Origin: Halichondria panicea
Lineage: Eukaryota; Porifera; Demospongiae; Suberitida; Halichondriidae
Assembly (NCBI RefSeq): GCF_963675165.1
Contig: NC_087380.1
Coordinates: forward strand, 266,001-330,000
Direction of reading: 5' to 3'
DNA: 64,000 nucleotides
Shown: positions 1 to 11,222 of the stretch, one piece after another
How the letters are laid out: the number at the start of each line of letters is the position of its first letter
How positions within the stretch are numbered: position 1 is the stretch's first letter
Notes under the pieces: generated by a model
The model's database searches: none
Told to the model about the DNA's origin: nothing
Seen by the model: the letters and a program-made list of their open reading frames with translations, nothing else
Position numbers and translations under genes: made by a program

Positions 1-3000
1 TGACACTAGTGCTCACTTACCTTGCCTCTGTCTTGTTTAATGCCCTCCAGAAACTGCTCCACTTGAGTGAGGAATAATCCCTTGTTCTTCTCAGACTCCA
101 TAGCACTGTGGGGGTAGTGGAGGGGGGGCAGTGTGTGTGGGGGGCAGTGTGTGTGGGAGGGTAGTGGAGGGGGTAGTGTGGGGGGGGGGCAGCGGATGTA
201 CAGACACACATTATAATTATGCATCACCACTTACATGTCAAACTTCTCGTGAATAGTGCTCAAGATTCCAACCTACACAATGTATAAATGTATCATTGAA
301 TGATTACAATTATTTTGAGTCGCTGTACCTCTTTCTCCATGTATGCCTTCTGGTCCTCCAGAGTGTTGTAGAGTGAGTAGAACTGCCTGGTCTCATTCAG
401 AGTAGAGTTCACTGTATAGTGGGCGGGGGGGGGGGTAGTGTGTGTAGGGGGGGGTAGTGTGTGTGTAGGGGGGGGGGATAGTGTGTGTGTAGGGGGGGGG
501 GGGTAGTGTGTGTGTAGGGGGGGGGGGGGTAGTGTGTGTGTAGGGGGGGTAGTGTGTGTGCATAGTTGGGTAGTGTGTGTGTTACCTTGGTTGTAGAGTT
601 CAATGAATCGTCTCTGATATTGTGAGAGCTCAGTGCGTGATGGCACTTCATCAATCTTCCTCTGTAGTAGTGCTATCTCCCTGTTCTTACGAGCCTGTGA
701 CAAGGGAGGGTTACAATAATGTCAACCACCCCCCCACACACACACACACCCACACACACACCTGTAGGGCCTTGATCTTAGTGAGCCTCTCACTGTCAGC
801 CTGGTAGTGTTGTCTAATGGCTGTCATCCTGTCATCCTCCTCACTCACAATATCCACATCCCCTGCCTCCAGTCTCCTGATAGCATCATCCAGACGACCC
901 TTCTCATCCTAAGAGGGCAGTAGACACACACACAATGCTGTATCTAAGCACAACGCTGTATCTAAGCACAATGCTGTATCTAAGCACAACGCTGTATCTA
1001 AGCACAACGCTGTATCTAAGCACAAGGATGTATCTAAGCACAACGCTGTATCTAAGCACAAGGATGTATCTAAGCACAACGCTGTATCTAAGCACAAGGA
1101 TGTATCTAAGCACAACGCTGTATCTAAGCACAAGGATGTATCTAAGCACAACGCTGTATCTAAGCACAAGGATGTATCTAAGCACAAGGCTGTATCTAAG
1201 CACAAGGCTGTATCTAAGCACACCACTGGACAGGTATTCTGAGAGCTATATGTATTGCAATTAGTTTTAAAATTGGACACTCTCAACACAAATTATAGTG
1301 GGCTCTGAAAAGTAGCTATCGAATATTGGTAAACCCCTGAGTGGGCAATTGTTTGCTAACCTTGCAGTGAGCTTTGAACTGTAGTTCTTGTTTCTTGAGG
1401 TTTTCATTCATGGCCACCAGAGCACGAAGTTGTTGCAGCACTCTACAGTGAGTGAGTGGGTGGGTGATCACATGACAGCTATGCTAGTCACATGACTTAC
1501 TCTCTATTCTCATCAGTTTCCATTGCATCCAGTTTGTCCATTTCTTCAGCAATCTTGGCACTGTAAGCCTCCACCTTCTCCAGCTGTTGTTGTGCATGAC
1601 GATACTCCTCATAGATGACATCATGTCTGCCCTGGGCCTGTACAAACACACACAGTCATACATTGTAACAAGTAACAAAATTACAAAATAAATATCAGGT
1701 CTTCCTAAGAGCTACTGAACGCAAATTGTACATAGGAATAAGTTATGTCCCCTCAAAGATGGATACTCTAGATAGCACTTACCTCCTCACACTTCTTCCC
1801 CTGTAGAGTGATCTGCTTCTCGAGGGCGGCCACCATTCGAGCATGCGTCTGTGCTCCAGCCACCTTGTCAGGGCGTTTCCCTGCCTCAAGCCCCGCCCTC
1901 TTCTCCTCGTACTCTGACACCATCTGTTGTATCTCAGCTGACTGTAGTCCCACTATGGAGCCCACTGCAGCCTTGGACAGGAACAGACTTCCCTCTGCTT
2001 CCTCCATATTCTTCATGAGTGCTTTGATCCTCTTCTCCTCGGCTGCTCTACTGTCCTCCCCCTCCCCCTCGTTGGCCACACCCCCTAACTTGTTGGCTAG
2101 GGCTCTCTTCTTCTGAGACTCCTTGGAATCATCCTATACAGGAAAAGTGAAGAGTTAGCAGTGTAGTTAGCAGTGTGCATTTCAGGTGAAGAGTTAGCAG
2201 CGTGTATTTCAGGATTTTTTTCAAGAATGGGCAATAATTATGCTGAAACTCCAAAGTAGGGTGGGGCACGTATTGTGTGGGGCCGAACCATGTTTGAACA
2301 AGAGAGGGGGGCATATGCCTATATCTAATTCTCCATAAATAGCCCTGTTAATTAATATTGCCATTAGAGTTAGTGTTATAGAAGTACCTTGGATGACTTG
2401 ATGACTCTGCCCAGGCCATAGCGTCTGTATATATAGTGAGAGAATACAGTGAGACAGTGCATACAGAGACAGAGGCGGTTAGTCTCACCTGCCATACTCT
2501 AGTAGCGTAGTGTGCACCAACATCTCCTCATCTTGTTCCCCTCCTCGTGGCTTACGATAGCGACGCTGCGGCTTGTACGCACTCTACAGGGGGTGTGGTT
2601 AGTTGCACAGCTAGTGGGTGTGGCTAACATACCTTCACACTCCCCAGCGACCCAATAGCTCGATCCTTGCGTGATTCAAAATCAATGTCCTGTATACGCA
2701 AATATCAATTCTCATTCATAATTATACTATCACATGACTGTACCTCGGGTGTCATGTGATTCTTGGCAAACTGCGACACAGAGAAAGCTCGGACATAGTC
2801 GCCAGTTTCCTCTCGTGTTTCTATAGCAAGCTTGACCAACCACTGGATGACAGGATAGATAGAGATGAAGTCCAGCCCTTGAATCTGATGAGGCTCCAGG
2901 CGATGAGGACACTTCATACGCGGCAGCACAGCCACGATCTTCTCTGTGAGAGCACTGTACAGGGGAAGGTACACATAGCATCAGTAACTGAAGCGTTAAA

Positions 3001-3465
3001 GATTGTACAACACCGGTAATCATTTATAACTATTAATAGCTAAGGATTGTGTAATGCATGTGTAGCCCCTTGAAATGCGTATCTAAGCAGCTCTAACTGT
3101 CAGCCAACTCACATCTTCTGGCCAATGGTGGAGTTCTCTTGAAAGAGGAGGTCAACGTCTACATCAAAGTTGCTGCCTTGGATACACCACGTCATTCCAC
3201 CCACTATCTTGTCAAATGGGGACAGTCCCTTGATACGAGCTCGGAAGTAGCCAGCAGCTAGTAACAGGTTGATGCTCTCCTGTAGCTTCACATCTTGGTC
3301 CTCATCCTCACGAACATCATACTGTGTGTGTGGGGGGGCCATGTACTGGGCCTGCTAGTGATCACTGGTACTACCTACCTCAATCTGTTGTCCCTCAGCA
3401 TCTAGCTGGGGCTGCTTGAAGCGTGCGCTCGCAGCTTTCTTGGTAGCTTCTGCAAACAAAGACAT
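1..3465 (-). CDS. CCDC93: CCDC93 homologue (CCC/Commander endosomal complex), 3' end beyond window
   Basis: CCDC93 is the coiled-coil subunit of the COMMD/CCDC22/CCDC93 (CCC) complex, which works with retriever and WASH in endosomal recycling. I read 14 exons on the minus strand: 3465-3379, 3321-3113, 2954-2744, 2689-2633, 2583-2489, 2424-2388, 2133-1783, 1637-1501, about 1442-1361, 908-762, 694-586, 411-329, 272-235 and 105-21, all with GT-AG borders and joining frames. The start is [13 protein letters not shown]. Hallmark strings are [40 protein letters not shown] and [11 protein letters not shown] in the N-terminal calponin-like region. Exon 7 onward is charged coiled coil. About 575 codons are visible against roughly 630 in vertebrates, so only the last part is missing. 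Several introns are filled with minisatellites. Identification is secure; the exon 9 acceptor is uncertain by 2 bp. Confidence 0.95.
415..580. repeat. G-rich/GTGT minisatellite in a CCDC93 intron
   Basis: Poly-G runs alternate with TAGTGTGTGTG units, about 6-8 imperfect copies, inside the intron between the exons ending at 586 and starting at 411. Related G/T tracts lie at 118-190 in the next introns. The open frames seen here (proline/histidine/threonine-rich on the minus strand) are products of the repeat, not genes. Confidence 0.85.
929..1221. repeat. 18-bp minisatellite in a CCDC93 intron
   Basis: About 16 tandem copies of an 18-bp unit (GCTGTATCTAAGCACAAC and variants ending AAGGAT, AATGCT) fill most of the intron between CCDC93 exons 9 and 10. 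Because 18 is divisible by 3, it leaves open frames on both strands (LYLSTT- or VLRYSV-type hexapeptides) that should not be read as protein. Confidence 0.95.
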
Positions 3466-3537
3466 CTTCTCCACTCACTCAAAGTCATGTGTGTATTTGG
3501 GAACGCCCCCCTACAGACTGTGAGAACAGTAATGCCC

Positions 3538-3604
3538 TAGTTCTACCGACGACCTTTCCCCACATTTCACTGGATGAAACTAAGGGAAAGGTCGTCTATA
3601 GAAC
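3538..3604. repeat. Small foldback between CCDC93 and the FBXW9-like gene
   Basis: Arms around GACGACCTTTCCC (about 3540-3561) and its reverse complement GGGAAAGGTCGTC (about 3584-3604) enclose roughly 22 bp. It lies in the 200-bp gap between the CCDC93 start and the stop of the upstream gene. It resembles the other short palindromic insertions in this window, but I see no clear target duplication. Confidence 0.6.
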
Positions 3605-3666
3605 AAATTGTTTTACTATTGCATGCAGAATGACATTTTCACCCTCACCCACATAATACAAACAGG

Positions 3667-5473
3667 TTATAAGAGTTTTGGAGAACACAATGAGACAGTT
3701 GTATCTGCTGAAGCTATGGCTAGTGTTCTCTTGCTGAAGTCTAAACTAGTTACATCACTGCGATGGTTATTGAGGGTGGCTATTGCCCTGTGTCCCTCGG
3801 CCATACTGTGTAGTCTCACTGTACCATCTTTAGAGGCCGTGGCTACTGTACCCAGAGTGTGGAGTACAGAGGTCAATGGCAAGCTGTGCTCAGGAACAAA
3901 TGACTGCAGAAAATTGCATTAAAATTGATAAACATTTCAACTAACAATGAATCTAAATTTAAGGACAAAATATGAGATGCTTGTCTTACACTGATTAAGT
4001 CCAGAGTGCCGTTCCTAGCATCGTACACATTAACCCCTTGACCACTAGCCAGTGTGAGGAGGTCAGAGTCCAAACACAGCGATGGAATAAACTTCTTCAA
4101 CTATACAGGGACATGAGAGATGAGTACACTAGATCACCTGACATAACATGTACCTTTATTCTCTGCAGTAGTTTATGAGCTCTCCTGTCCCACACACACA
4201 CCGACTTGTCCTCACTGCCAGAGTAGATGAACCTGCAGAGACAGTCAGTCACCACGTGCACTGTACATGCAGCACTGCACATGCACCACTGTACATGCAG
4301 CACTGCACATGCACCACTGTACATGCAGCACTGCACATGCACCACTGTACATGCAGCACTGCACATGCACCACTGTACATGCAGCACTGCACATGCACCA
4401 CTGTACATGCAGCACTGCACATGCACCACTGTACATGCAGCACTGCACATGCACCACTGTACATGCAGCACTGCACATGCACCACTGCACATGTAGCACT
4501 GCAATCCACTGTAGCATTCTGTAACAAGTCTATCGAACATTTTACGCTATACGATATTTACTGCAAGAGGGGGACCCCCCCTTGTGTACTCACCTCTCAT
4601 TAGCGGCTACTGAGAGCACAGATTGAGTGTGCTCAGTGTGACAGATGGTAACTCCAATTGGTTGTCTCAGATCAATCTCCCTCACTCGTTTATCTTGACA
4701 GGTGCTCACCAGCTGGTTAGGTTGAGGCATGGTCAGTGACAGTACCACTGACTTGTGTTCCTTCCTGAGGGTCTTGTGTTAATCCTGCTAATTACTCTAC
4801 ACATAATTATTCTCACTTGATAGAGGCAATGTTCTGACCTACAGCGATGTCCCAGATATTGATGGTATGATCCCAGGACCCAGAGCACAGTAGAGCACTC
4901 TCCCTCCCTGGCTCAGATGCCAGACACCACACCCATCCCTGAGTGGGAGGAGTAAGGTAGTCAGTAACTCACACTAGCCATCACTGGTACCTTGTGTCCT
5001 GACAGTTTCTGGCTAGTGAAGGACCGCATGTCTCGTGGAGAGCTGCGACGTCGCCAGATGTAGACCAATGAATCACGTGATCCGGCCACTATGACAGCCC
5101 CTGTCCCGTACGAGGAGGGGTGTAGTATGTGCACACAGTCCACACCACCTATAGGGCCTGGGGGGGACTACTTAACCACACAGCCATTAATACAAAGCTA
5201 CCACTCACCACTCAATGTGATGGTCTTCTGTTCAGCTGTTACATCTTCATATCTCAGACAGGCTGCTTGCCATTGCTGGAGGACCAGGTCTTTGTACACT
5301 TTCAATGGCTGTGCTGCAGTGAGCCCCACAAACCGTCTCCTCCAATACCATTCCGTTATGAGGAGGTCTCTGAAGTACTTGCAAACTAGGGGGACACTCA
5401 GCACCAGGTCATTGCATGGGACCCAGGAGAGAATGGCGGACAATATCTCAGCGGGTAGGTCCAAGATATGCAT
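3667..5473 (-). CDS. FBXW9: F-box/WD40 protein, FBXW9-like
   Basis: Likely substrate receptor of an SCF (SKP1-CUL1-F-box) ubiquitin ligase: an N-terminal F-box for SKP1 binding followed by WD40 repeats. Exons: 5473-5209, 5148-4991, 4938-4817, 4764-4594, 4232-4154, 4100-3990 and 3903-3667, summing to exactly 381 codons (380 aa). The F-box is MHILDLPAEILSAILSWVP with CKYFRDLL and EWYWRRRF following. WD signatures include AGSRDSLVYIW, CSGSWDHTINIWD and YSGSEDKSVCVWDRRAH. The order SRD..W, GWVW..SGSWD, SGSED..DRRA matches FBXW9 better than other FBXW proteins as I know them; human FBXW9 is longer (about 458 aa). The intron between 4594 and 4232 contains a 28-bp minisatellite. The start ATG is the first in frame before the F-box. 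Confidence 0.85.
4257..4500. repeat. 28-bp minisatellite in an FBXW9-like intron
   Basis: About 8-9 copies of a 28-bp unit combining GCAGCACTGCACAT and GCACCACTGTACAT; each half is nearly its own inverted complement around TGCA/TGTACA. The array occupies most of the intron between exons 4 and 5. Cysteine/histidine-rich open frames in every phase here are artefacts of the repeat. Confidence 0.95.
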
Positions 5474-5647
5474 CCCTCATAGAGACTATAATAGAGCTAC
5501 AGAAACTTGAACAAAATTAAACTTCTTGGCAACGTGGTGTTCTAATTGGAGCACAAAATACTGTCCTTTGACCTTTAGCATTGTTTGCATGTAGATCTAA
5601 CTTTCCAATTAACAATTCATTCTGTAATATTGAAAATATTAATTAGT
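5474..5647. promoter_or_regulatory. Divergent promoter between FBXW9-like (-) and 5-phosphatase (+)
   Basis: Only 174 bp separate the two start codons, so both genes must share one promoter region. No TATA box at a canonical distance was recognised. An ATG at 5585 is in frame with the phosphatase and would add 21 residues (MHVDLTFQ...); I prefer the ATG at 5648 because the extra stretch looks like AT-rich leader. Confidence 0.6.
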
Positions 5648-7153
5648 ATGGCATCTACTATTGATAATGACTCCATTGTTGATGGCCCTACTGTTGTCCC
5701 TGTGAGCGTACAACTGTCCTCTACACCTACTGGTCATATCGAGGATGCCTCTAGTCAACAGAGAGAGACGAATTTGCCAGAAATCAATGGAATTCAAGGA
5801 TATACTAATCGCGTTAATCGCCCAAAGGTTGTCTGTAGCCCGAAAATCCACTACAGTGATTTCATCGTACATGTGGTGACCTGGAACATTGCAAGTACTG
5901 TACCATCCTCTGCCGACATTGAGAGCATGTTCCTGCCCCAGGAGAACATGATGATACATGACCTCTACAATGATACGGACATTATAGTGGTGGGTCTTCA
6001 GGAGGCGTATCAGAGTGTACAAGACGCCATGTCCTCCAACATACCGCTAGTCGGACGAGACCCTCTGGTTGACACATTCAGTGACTTCCTCTCCCAGAAA
6101 GGCTTCGCTCGATTGACCTCCGTTAGACTGCTCGGAATACTCAACATGGTGTTTATCAAACGCCCTCTTCTCTGCTACATTCGAAACTTGGAGACGTCCA
6201 CATTCAAGACCGGCTTCAGTGGTATCCTAGGCAACAAGGGGGCGTCAAGTATTCGATTCACCCTGGGGGATCTAAATGTGTGTCTCACTAATTGCCACCT
6301 AATCCCCCACCCCGAGAACAACGCCCGGAGAGCGGGGGAGCTGAGGGATATATTAGAGAAGCAAGTGTTTCCGTATGTACAACCATCAGAGCTACTGGAA
6401 CACGATGTTGTCATCTTGTTTGGTGATCTCAATTTCCGACTTGAAGGACAAGAGTTTCACGAAGTGGTGTCAACGCTCACTCACAATGGCTACAGTGGGT
6501 TGATAGAGAGAGACCAACTCATTAGGGAGCAGAAGAAAGGAAATCAAAGCCCCTGCCAATTATACACATTCATGGAGATGCCACTCGACTTCCAACCCTC
6601 GTACAAGTATGCACCTGGAACAGATCGCTATGACGATGGAGGGAAAGGTCGCGCTCCAGCATGGACTGATCGTGTTCTATGGCGAATACACGATCGAAGA
6701 TTGCCTCAGATAACAGACTCAGAACCGAGGGCAATCATTCAGCCGCAGTACTATGGTATGAACATTCAACCCCGCATCAGTGACCACAAGGCAGTCAGCG
6801 CTGGACTGGTCTTATCTGTGGACATCTCTGGATTTATTCCGTTGGTAATATTCCGGCTCAACGAGTGGGTGATTGGATCTGAGGCTGTCATATCATTTGA
6901 TGTCATTGCACACACAGAGGTATCGATGTTTGACTGGATTGGACTGTTTCCGTCTGATTTCTCGAGTATTGAGCGTGACTATGTGTACTATGTGTACTCC
7001 CCAGCGCGTGGTGGAGAGCCTCAGGATAAGATGTATCGCAAGGTAGTACCAACTGGACAAGTGCCTAGTAACCCTGGACGATATGTATTGGTGTACAAGA
7101 GTCATCAGTATAACTGTGTGCTGGGCATGAGCCCTGTGTTTAGGATAGTGTAG
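5648..7153 (+). CDS. Inositol polyphosphate 5-phosphatase with C-terminal SKICH domain (INPP5K/INPP5J type)
   Basis: Removes the 5-phosphate from phosphoinositides and soluble inositol phosphates. Single uninterrupted 501-codon frame, unusual beside its multi-exon neighbours. Catalytic 5-phosphatase domain about residues 75-390: TWNIAST near 77, VGLQEAYQS, GNKGASSIRFTLGD with NCHL, GDLNFRLEG near 258, PAWTDRVLWR near 336 and ISDHKAV near 376 (Mg-binding and catalytic motifs of the family). Residues about 398-500 match SKICH, the membrane-ruffle/ER targeting module: FDWIGLFPSDF, DYVYYVYS, PGRYVLVYKS. The order phosphatase then SKICH fits INPP5K (SKIP) or INPP5J (PIPP); I cannot tell which. An upstream in-frame ATG at 5585 is possible. 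The lack of introns might reflect intron loss or an old retrocopy. Confidence 0.93.
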   Translation: MASTIDNDSIVDGPTVVPVSVQLSSTPTGHIEDASSQQRETNLPEINGIQGYTNRVNRPKVVCSPKIHYSDFIVHVVTWNIASTVPSSADIESMFLPQENMMIHDLYNDTDIIVVGLQEAYQSVQDAMSSNIPLVGRDPLVDTFSDFLSQKGFARLTSVRLLGILNMVFIKRPLLCYIRNLETSTFKTGFSGILGNKGASSIRFTLGDLNVCLTNCHLIPHPENNARRAGELRDILEKQVFPYVQPSELLEHDVVILFGDLNFRLEGQEFHEVVSTLTHNGYSGLIERDQLIREQKKGNQSPCQLYTFMEMPLDFQPSYKYAPGTDRYDDGGKGRAPAWTDRVLWRIHDRRLPQITDSEPRAIIQPQYYGMNIQPRISDHKAVSAGLVLSVDISGFIPLVIFRLNEWVIGSEAVISFDVIAHTEVSMFDWIGLFPSDFSSIERDYVYYVYSPARGGEPQDKMYRKVVPTGQVPSNPGRYVLVYKSHQYNCVLGMSPVFRIV

Positions 7154-7483
7154 AGTTAGACATTCTGCAAAGCAGGTATCTTTTTTATTTATCACTTTTA
7201 ACAGTTCTTCATACATTTTAAGTTTTTTGATGTCAATTCTTGAGTCGTTGCGTGATTTAATAATGACTGTGTGATGTTGGCAAACAGCCTGGGTACTTGG
7301 CATGCATTAGGAGGATGTCTATTGACCTAGTTTGGGTGGTGGTGGATGAGACAGCTTTTAGCTTAATGATTTAGAATGAATGGAATGTACCACAGGACAT
7401 TAAGTGGTTAGTGAGAACACCACAGAGCTCAGAGTATACAACATCAAGAGTATCAACTAGCTTATACTAGCAAGCTATACAAG

Positions 7484-8551
7484 ATGAGTAACGAGGAGGC
7501 TTCCATTGAAACAAGAGCATCAAAGTCTGGCATCAATGCTGACCAAGCCTTGAAGGTAGCTCAAGCTGTTACTATTGTGTTTGTGGCTACAATAATTGTT
7601 ATGCTATTTAGCTGATAGAATAACAACATGCAGTCCATCAAATTTTATACCAAGTTTCTTTCTAATTGCTGTTATCCCTCCCCTTGCAGCGAGATGCTCA
7701 TTACAACAAGGAAGACGAAGCTAAAGCGAGGTTCTGGATGGAGGCAGTGACTGGGGAGCCCATTGAGGGAGACTTCTTTGAGTTCCTGCGAGATGGCTCC
7801 TACTTGTGTAAACTACTCAACAGGTTACAGTCTGGTCTAGTAGCCATCAAGTTCGAGACTCCTACAACACAAAAGTTTAAAGCAGTGAGTGCCTGTCTGC
7901 AAAATATACCATATTCAGTATACCACAGGCAATCATGATCTAATGTGTTGTTTCTGCCACAGCTTGATGCTATTCAGAAGTTCCTGGATGGTTGCAGAGA
8001 GTATGGCATGAAACAAGATGACCTGTTTACAACGCTAGACCTATTTGAGGAAACAGATAGGAACATGGTGAGCAGTGTGGTGGGTGGTCTGTGTACAGCT
8101 GCTACCACTCTCTCTGATAATGAATCACCTCAAACCACAATTAGATTTGCAATTCATAACAAGGGCAGGCAATTGTCTGATGTTAATCATGAAAGACTGT
8201 GCAGGAAATGGTTATTATATAAGTATTGTGTAGAGAAATGTGTCACCATGCACACCCACACACTGACATGCACACCCACACACTGACATGCACACCCACA
8301 CACTGACACACACTGACATGCAGGTATTGTCTGGGATTATAGCCTTGGGCCGTACTGCTCGGAAGAATGATTTCGATGGTCCCATCCTCGGCCCCAAGGA
8401 GGCTGAGAGAAATGAGAGGGACTTCTCGTCTGAGGTGATTCAAGAGGGGAACAGAGTGACCAGTCTGCAGTACGGGTCCAACAAGGGAGCCTCCAGTGCT
8501 GGAATGACACCCTACGGTCTCAACAGGCAGGTCTACGACCCAGCTGTGTAA
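7484..8551 (+). CDS. Transgelin/calponin-family actin-binding protein
   Basis: Single calponin-homology (CH) domain followed by one calponin-like repeat, as in transgelin/SM22 and muscle protein 20; bundles or stabilises actin filaments. Exons 7484-7555, 7690-7884, 7963-8067 and 8324-8551 are all phase 0 and give 199 aa. The CH domain covers exons 1-4: EAKARFWMEAVTGEPI, FFEFLRDGSYLCKLLNRL, KFKALDAIQKFLDGCREYG, LFEETDRNM, then LSGIIALGRTA. The calponin-like repeat is near the end: GSNKGASSAGMTPYGLNRQV. The last intron holds a CACACCCACACACTGACATG repeat. An ATTAAA poly(A)-like signal occurs at 8602-8607. It sits downstream of the phosphatase on the same strand with a 330-bp gap. Confidence 0.93.
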
Positions 8552-8797
8552 TCATGTGACTGTGAACTTACTGTGAAACCAATCATGCATGCTTTCTTTA
8601 TATTAAACATCGTAATTTAAAACACAATTTCTTTACAAAAGTGTAATATTATGTACCTGTAGTAGAAAAGTTGTACAGAAATTATTTCACATCTACACAG
8701 CTAAAAAAACCACGAACTCGCTATATCAAAATAAATGTCGTAATAGTTCAGTGCAGTTGTCGTATAATTACTCCAGCAGCTGGAACCTCACACCCAC

Positions 8798-11208
8798 TCA
8801 CAGTCGCCCACTCACAGTCGAGTAGGCATTGTTTTGTGAGAAAACGTAGTCACCTTTGACATTTTTGGAGGCTGGGATTTCATCATAAACGGCAGGGACG
8901 GTCTCGTAGGTAGCGGCTGCACTTTGACCCTGGTCAGTAAGGGAGATATCTTGAGTAACAGTCCTGTGTGTGGAGAGAACAGATGATAATACTCGTAGTA
9001 GTAGTTATGACAATAGCACTTTGTTCAGTGATTATTTCAACACAAACCACTTTAAACTAACTCACATTTTCCCTCCTCTCTTGTACCGGAGCACTAGGTA
9101 GGCCACCATCACTACACCAGTTACTATAGTCACCACTGCTACCAGGGCCACCGCTCCTCCCACCACAGCACCAGTGTTGTCACACTGACAGGGAGAGCTC
9201 TCATCAGTAGAGGCTGTAATGGATTGTGTGGACTGCATGGCACTTAACACAATGCATGCTGTGTCTATCCCTCCACTGGTAGGCACCACACAGCAGTAGA
9301 CACCACCATGAGCAGTAGCAGTTCGACTCATCATCAGACTGACACTCATCTGACCTCTGCTAACATACAACGCTCCATCCTCCATAACAACAGAGCCATT
9401 AGGATAGTACCAATCTCCAGTGTTCCCACAGCAGCCAGCAAGGTCAGTATGACAGACGAGGCCACTTCTCTCTCCCAAGGAGGACAGGGAGATCTCAGAG
9501 AGCCCAGATAAGTAGTTGGTGGAGGAGAGGGACAAGTACACAGGGGGAGGGACTATATGGGGGACATGTAAAATACAGTAAATGCAAAATTGCTACTTAC
9601 TCTGACAGGCCGGTGAGCTGCTCCAGTTGCCAGCACTCAAACATGTGATGGTTTCAGAGCCAATCAGAAGGTATCCAGTGTCACAAGTGTAGGTCGCCTC
9701 TCCTCCAATCATTGTGCTGGTTGGTTGTCCGGGAGATCCGTTGTTAATAGAGGAAGGAGGGCCACAGGAAACTGTAACCAAAGATATTTAGTATTTATGT
9801 AACTGTACTAAACGAACACAAGAATAACAGTATTTAAAGTCCATTCCACTCACTTTGACAAGTTGGAGGTGACCCAGCCCAGATCCCTCCACTCACACAG
9901 ATCCTGGTAGTGATACCTCCAGTGAGAGTGTAGCCAAAGTTGCAAGAGTGCACGGCACTAGAGCCGAGAGGTCTGTTGTCAGGGGATCCACCACTGTACA
10001 TAATCATCCCATTGGCCAGTGAGGGTGTTAAGTCAGGGCAGTTAGCTGTATGGGAGACGATACACTCAACAAACAAACAGTACAAAGTCCATTCCACTTA
10101 CGCTGACAAGTTGGAGCTGACCCACTCCACAATCTATCACTCCTACAAGTCCTGGTGCTGTCTCCATTGAGAGTGTAGCCAGTGTCACAGGTGTAGGTGG
10201 CCACAGTATCCACTGGTCTGCTGTCAGGGGATCCAGCACCATAGTCAACATTTTCGTTTGCCAGTGAGGGTAGGTCAGTGCAGGTTATCACTATGGGAAC
10301 AGGTACACACTCAATGTACATATTATTACACATTCAGTCATTCCTTACTCTGACACACTGGAGCTGGTGTTGAGCTCCACTCTCCATTACTCCCACAAGT
10401 CCTCACTGACACTCCAACCAGAGTGTAGGGATTGAAGCAGCTGTAACTGGCTGTAGCACCCACTGGTCTGTTGTTAGTGGATCCACTAGCATAGGTTATG
10501 GCTCCATTAGAGATTTCCGAGAGATTATCAGAACATGTAGGTGCAACTGCAGGGGAGGGAGATATGAAAATACTATAATGCATGGAACTATAGGAGTGTT
10601 GGACAAGTAAACACTTGGAGAGGGTTTTCTACAGGTAAACTCGTGAAAGGGGGTGAATAACCAGCTAGTATATACTGGGGCTGACATATTGATCCGCTCA
10701 CCCAGGTTAGCACAGAGGGTCATATCTCCTCCAGTAGTTGGTACAGTACAACAGTAGGACCCAGTTGGAGTGAGGGGGTTGTTAGCCTCTCTACGAGCCA
10801 GTCTGATGACCTGAGGTGCCCCCTTTAGAATGTAGAACTGCTGTCCAGCAGTCATTGAGCCAGCATTTTGCAGTACCACACTCCCATCAGGAAACGTCCA
10901 CTGTCCTAGTGCTCCCATGCCATTGTTGTCACTACTTCTACAGCAGGTAGTGAGGTCAGTGTGACAGGTGAGAGAAGGGAGACCACCATCCTCTCCAATG
11001 GCAGTGATGAGGATCTCAGTATTGTCAGTAGTGATGCTAGGACCAGATCCCAGAGTCAGGTACACTGTTCAGTGATGCAAGGTTACTAATTTAGCTATAC
11101 AACCAAGTTCATAGCTCATACTCCACTACTAGTATTACCTTGCTGCCCCCAGCATGTGGACACAACACACAGCAAAAGCAGCAGAAGCTGAACACCTTGA
11201 GTCTTCAT
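8798..11208 (-). CDS. Receptor R1: signal peptide - Ig-like - 4 sushi - Ig-like - TM - tyrosine tail (611 aa)
   Basis: Intact member of the sushi/Ig receptor family. Exons: 11208-11139 (signal peptide MKTQGVQLLLLLLCVVSTCW), 11064-10702 (Ig-like 1), sushi at 10546-10349, 10290-10102, 10045-9854 and 9771-9601, 9552-9066 (Ig-like 2 fused with stalk and TM), 8963-8798 (tail). Lengths sum to 612 codons. Ig-like 1 shows CHTDLTTCC, QWTFPDGS and GSYCCTVP; Ig-like 2 CHTDLAGCC, WYYPNGS and YCCVVP. The helix is the hydrophobic run from GAVVGGAVALVAVVTIVTG to YLVLRYKRGGK. The tail has YETV, YDEI, YVFS and YSTV, and ends SGRL after a 14-bp duplication shifts the frame (8790-8820). Here the intron normally between Ig-like 2 and TM is cut to about 30 bp and reads through in frame. 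Ligand unknown; a recognition or adhesion role is inferred from domains. Confidence 0.85.
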
Positions 11209-11222
11209 TGTTTGCACTTGGA

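Noticed and set aside
904..1289. Long repetitive open frames on both strands
   Set aside because: They are translations of an 18-bp intronic minisatellite; no start context, splice logic or homology.
4097..4603. Several Cys/His-rich open frames on both strands
   Set aside because: All come from the 28-bp minisatellite inside an intron of the FBXW9-like gene.
8215..8443. Minus-strand frames opposite transgelin exon 4
   Set aside because: Antisense shadow of a conserved plus-strand exon and a CA-rich intron.
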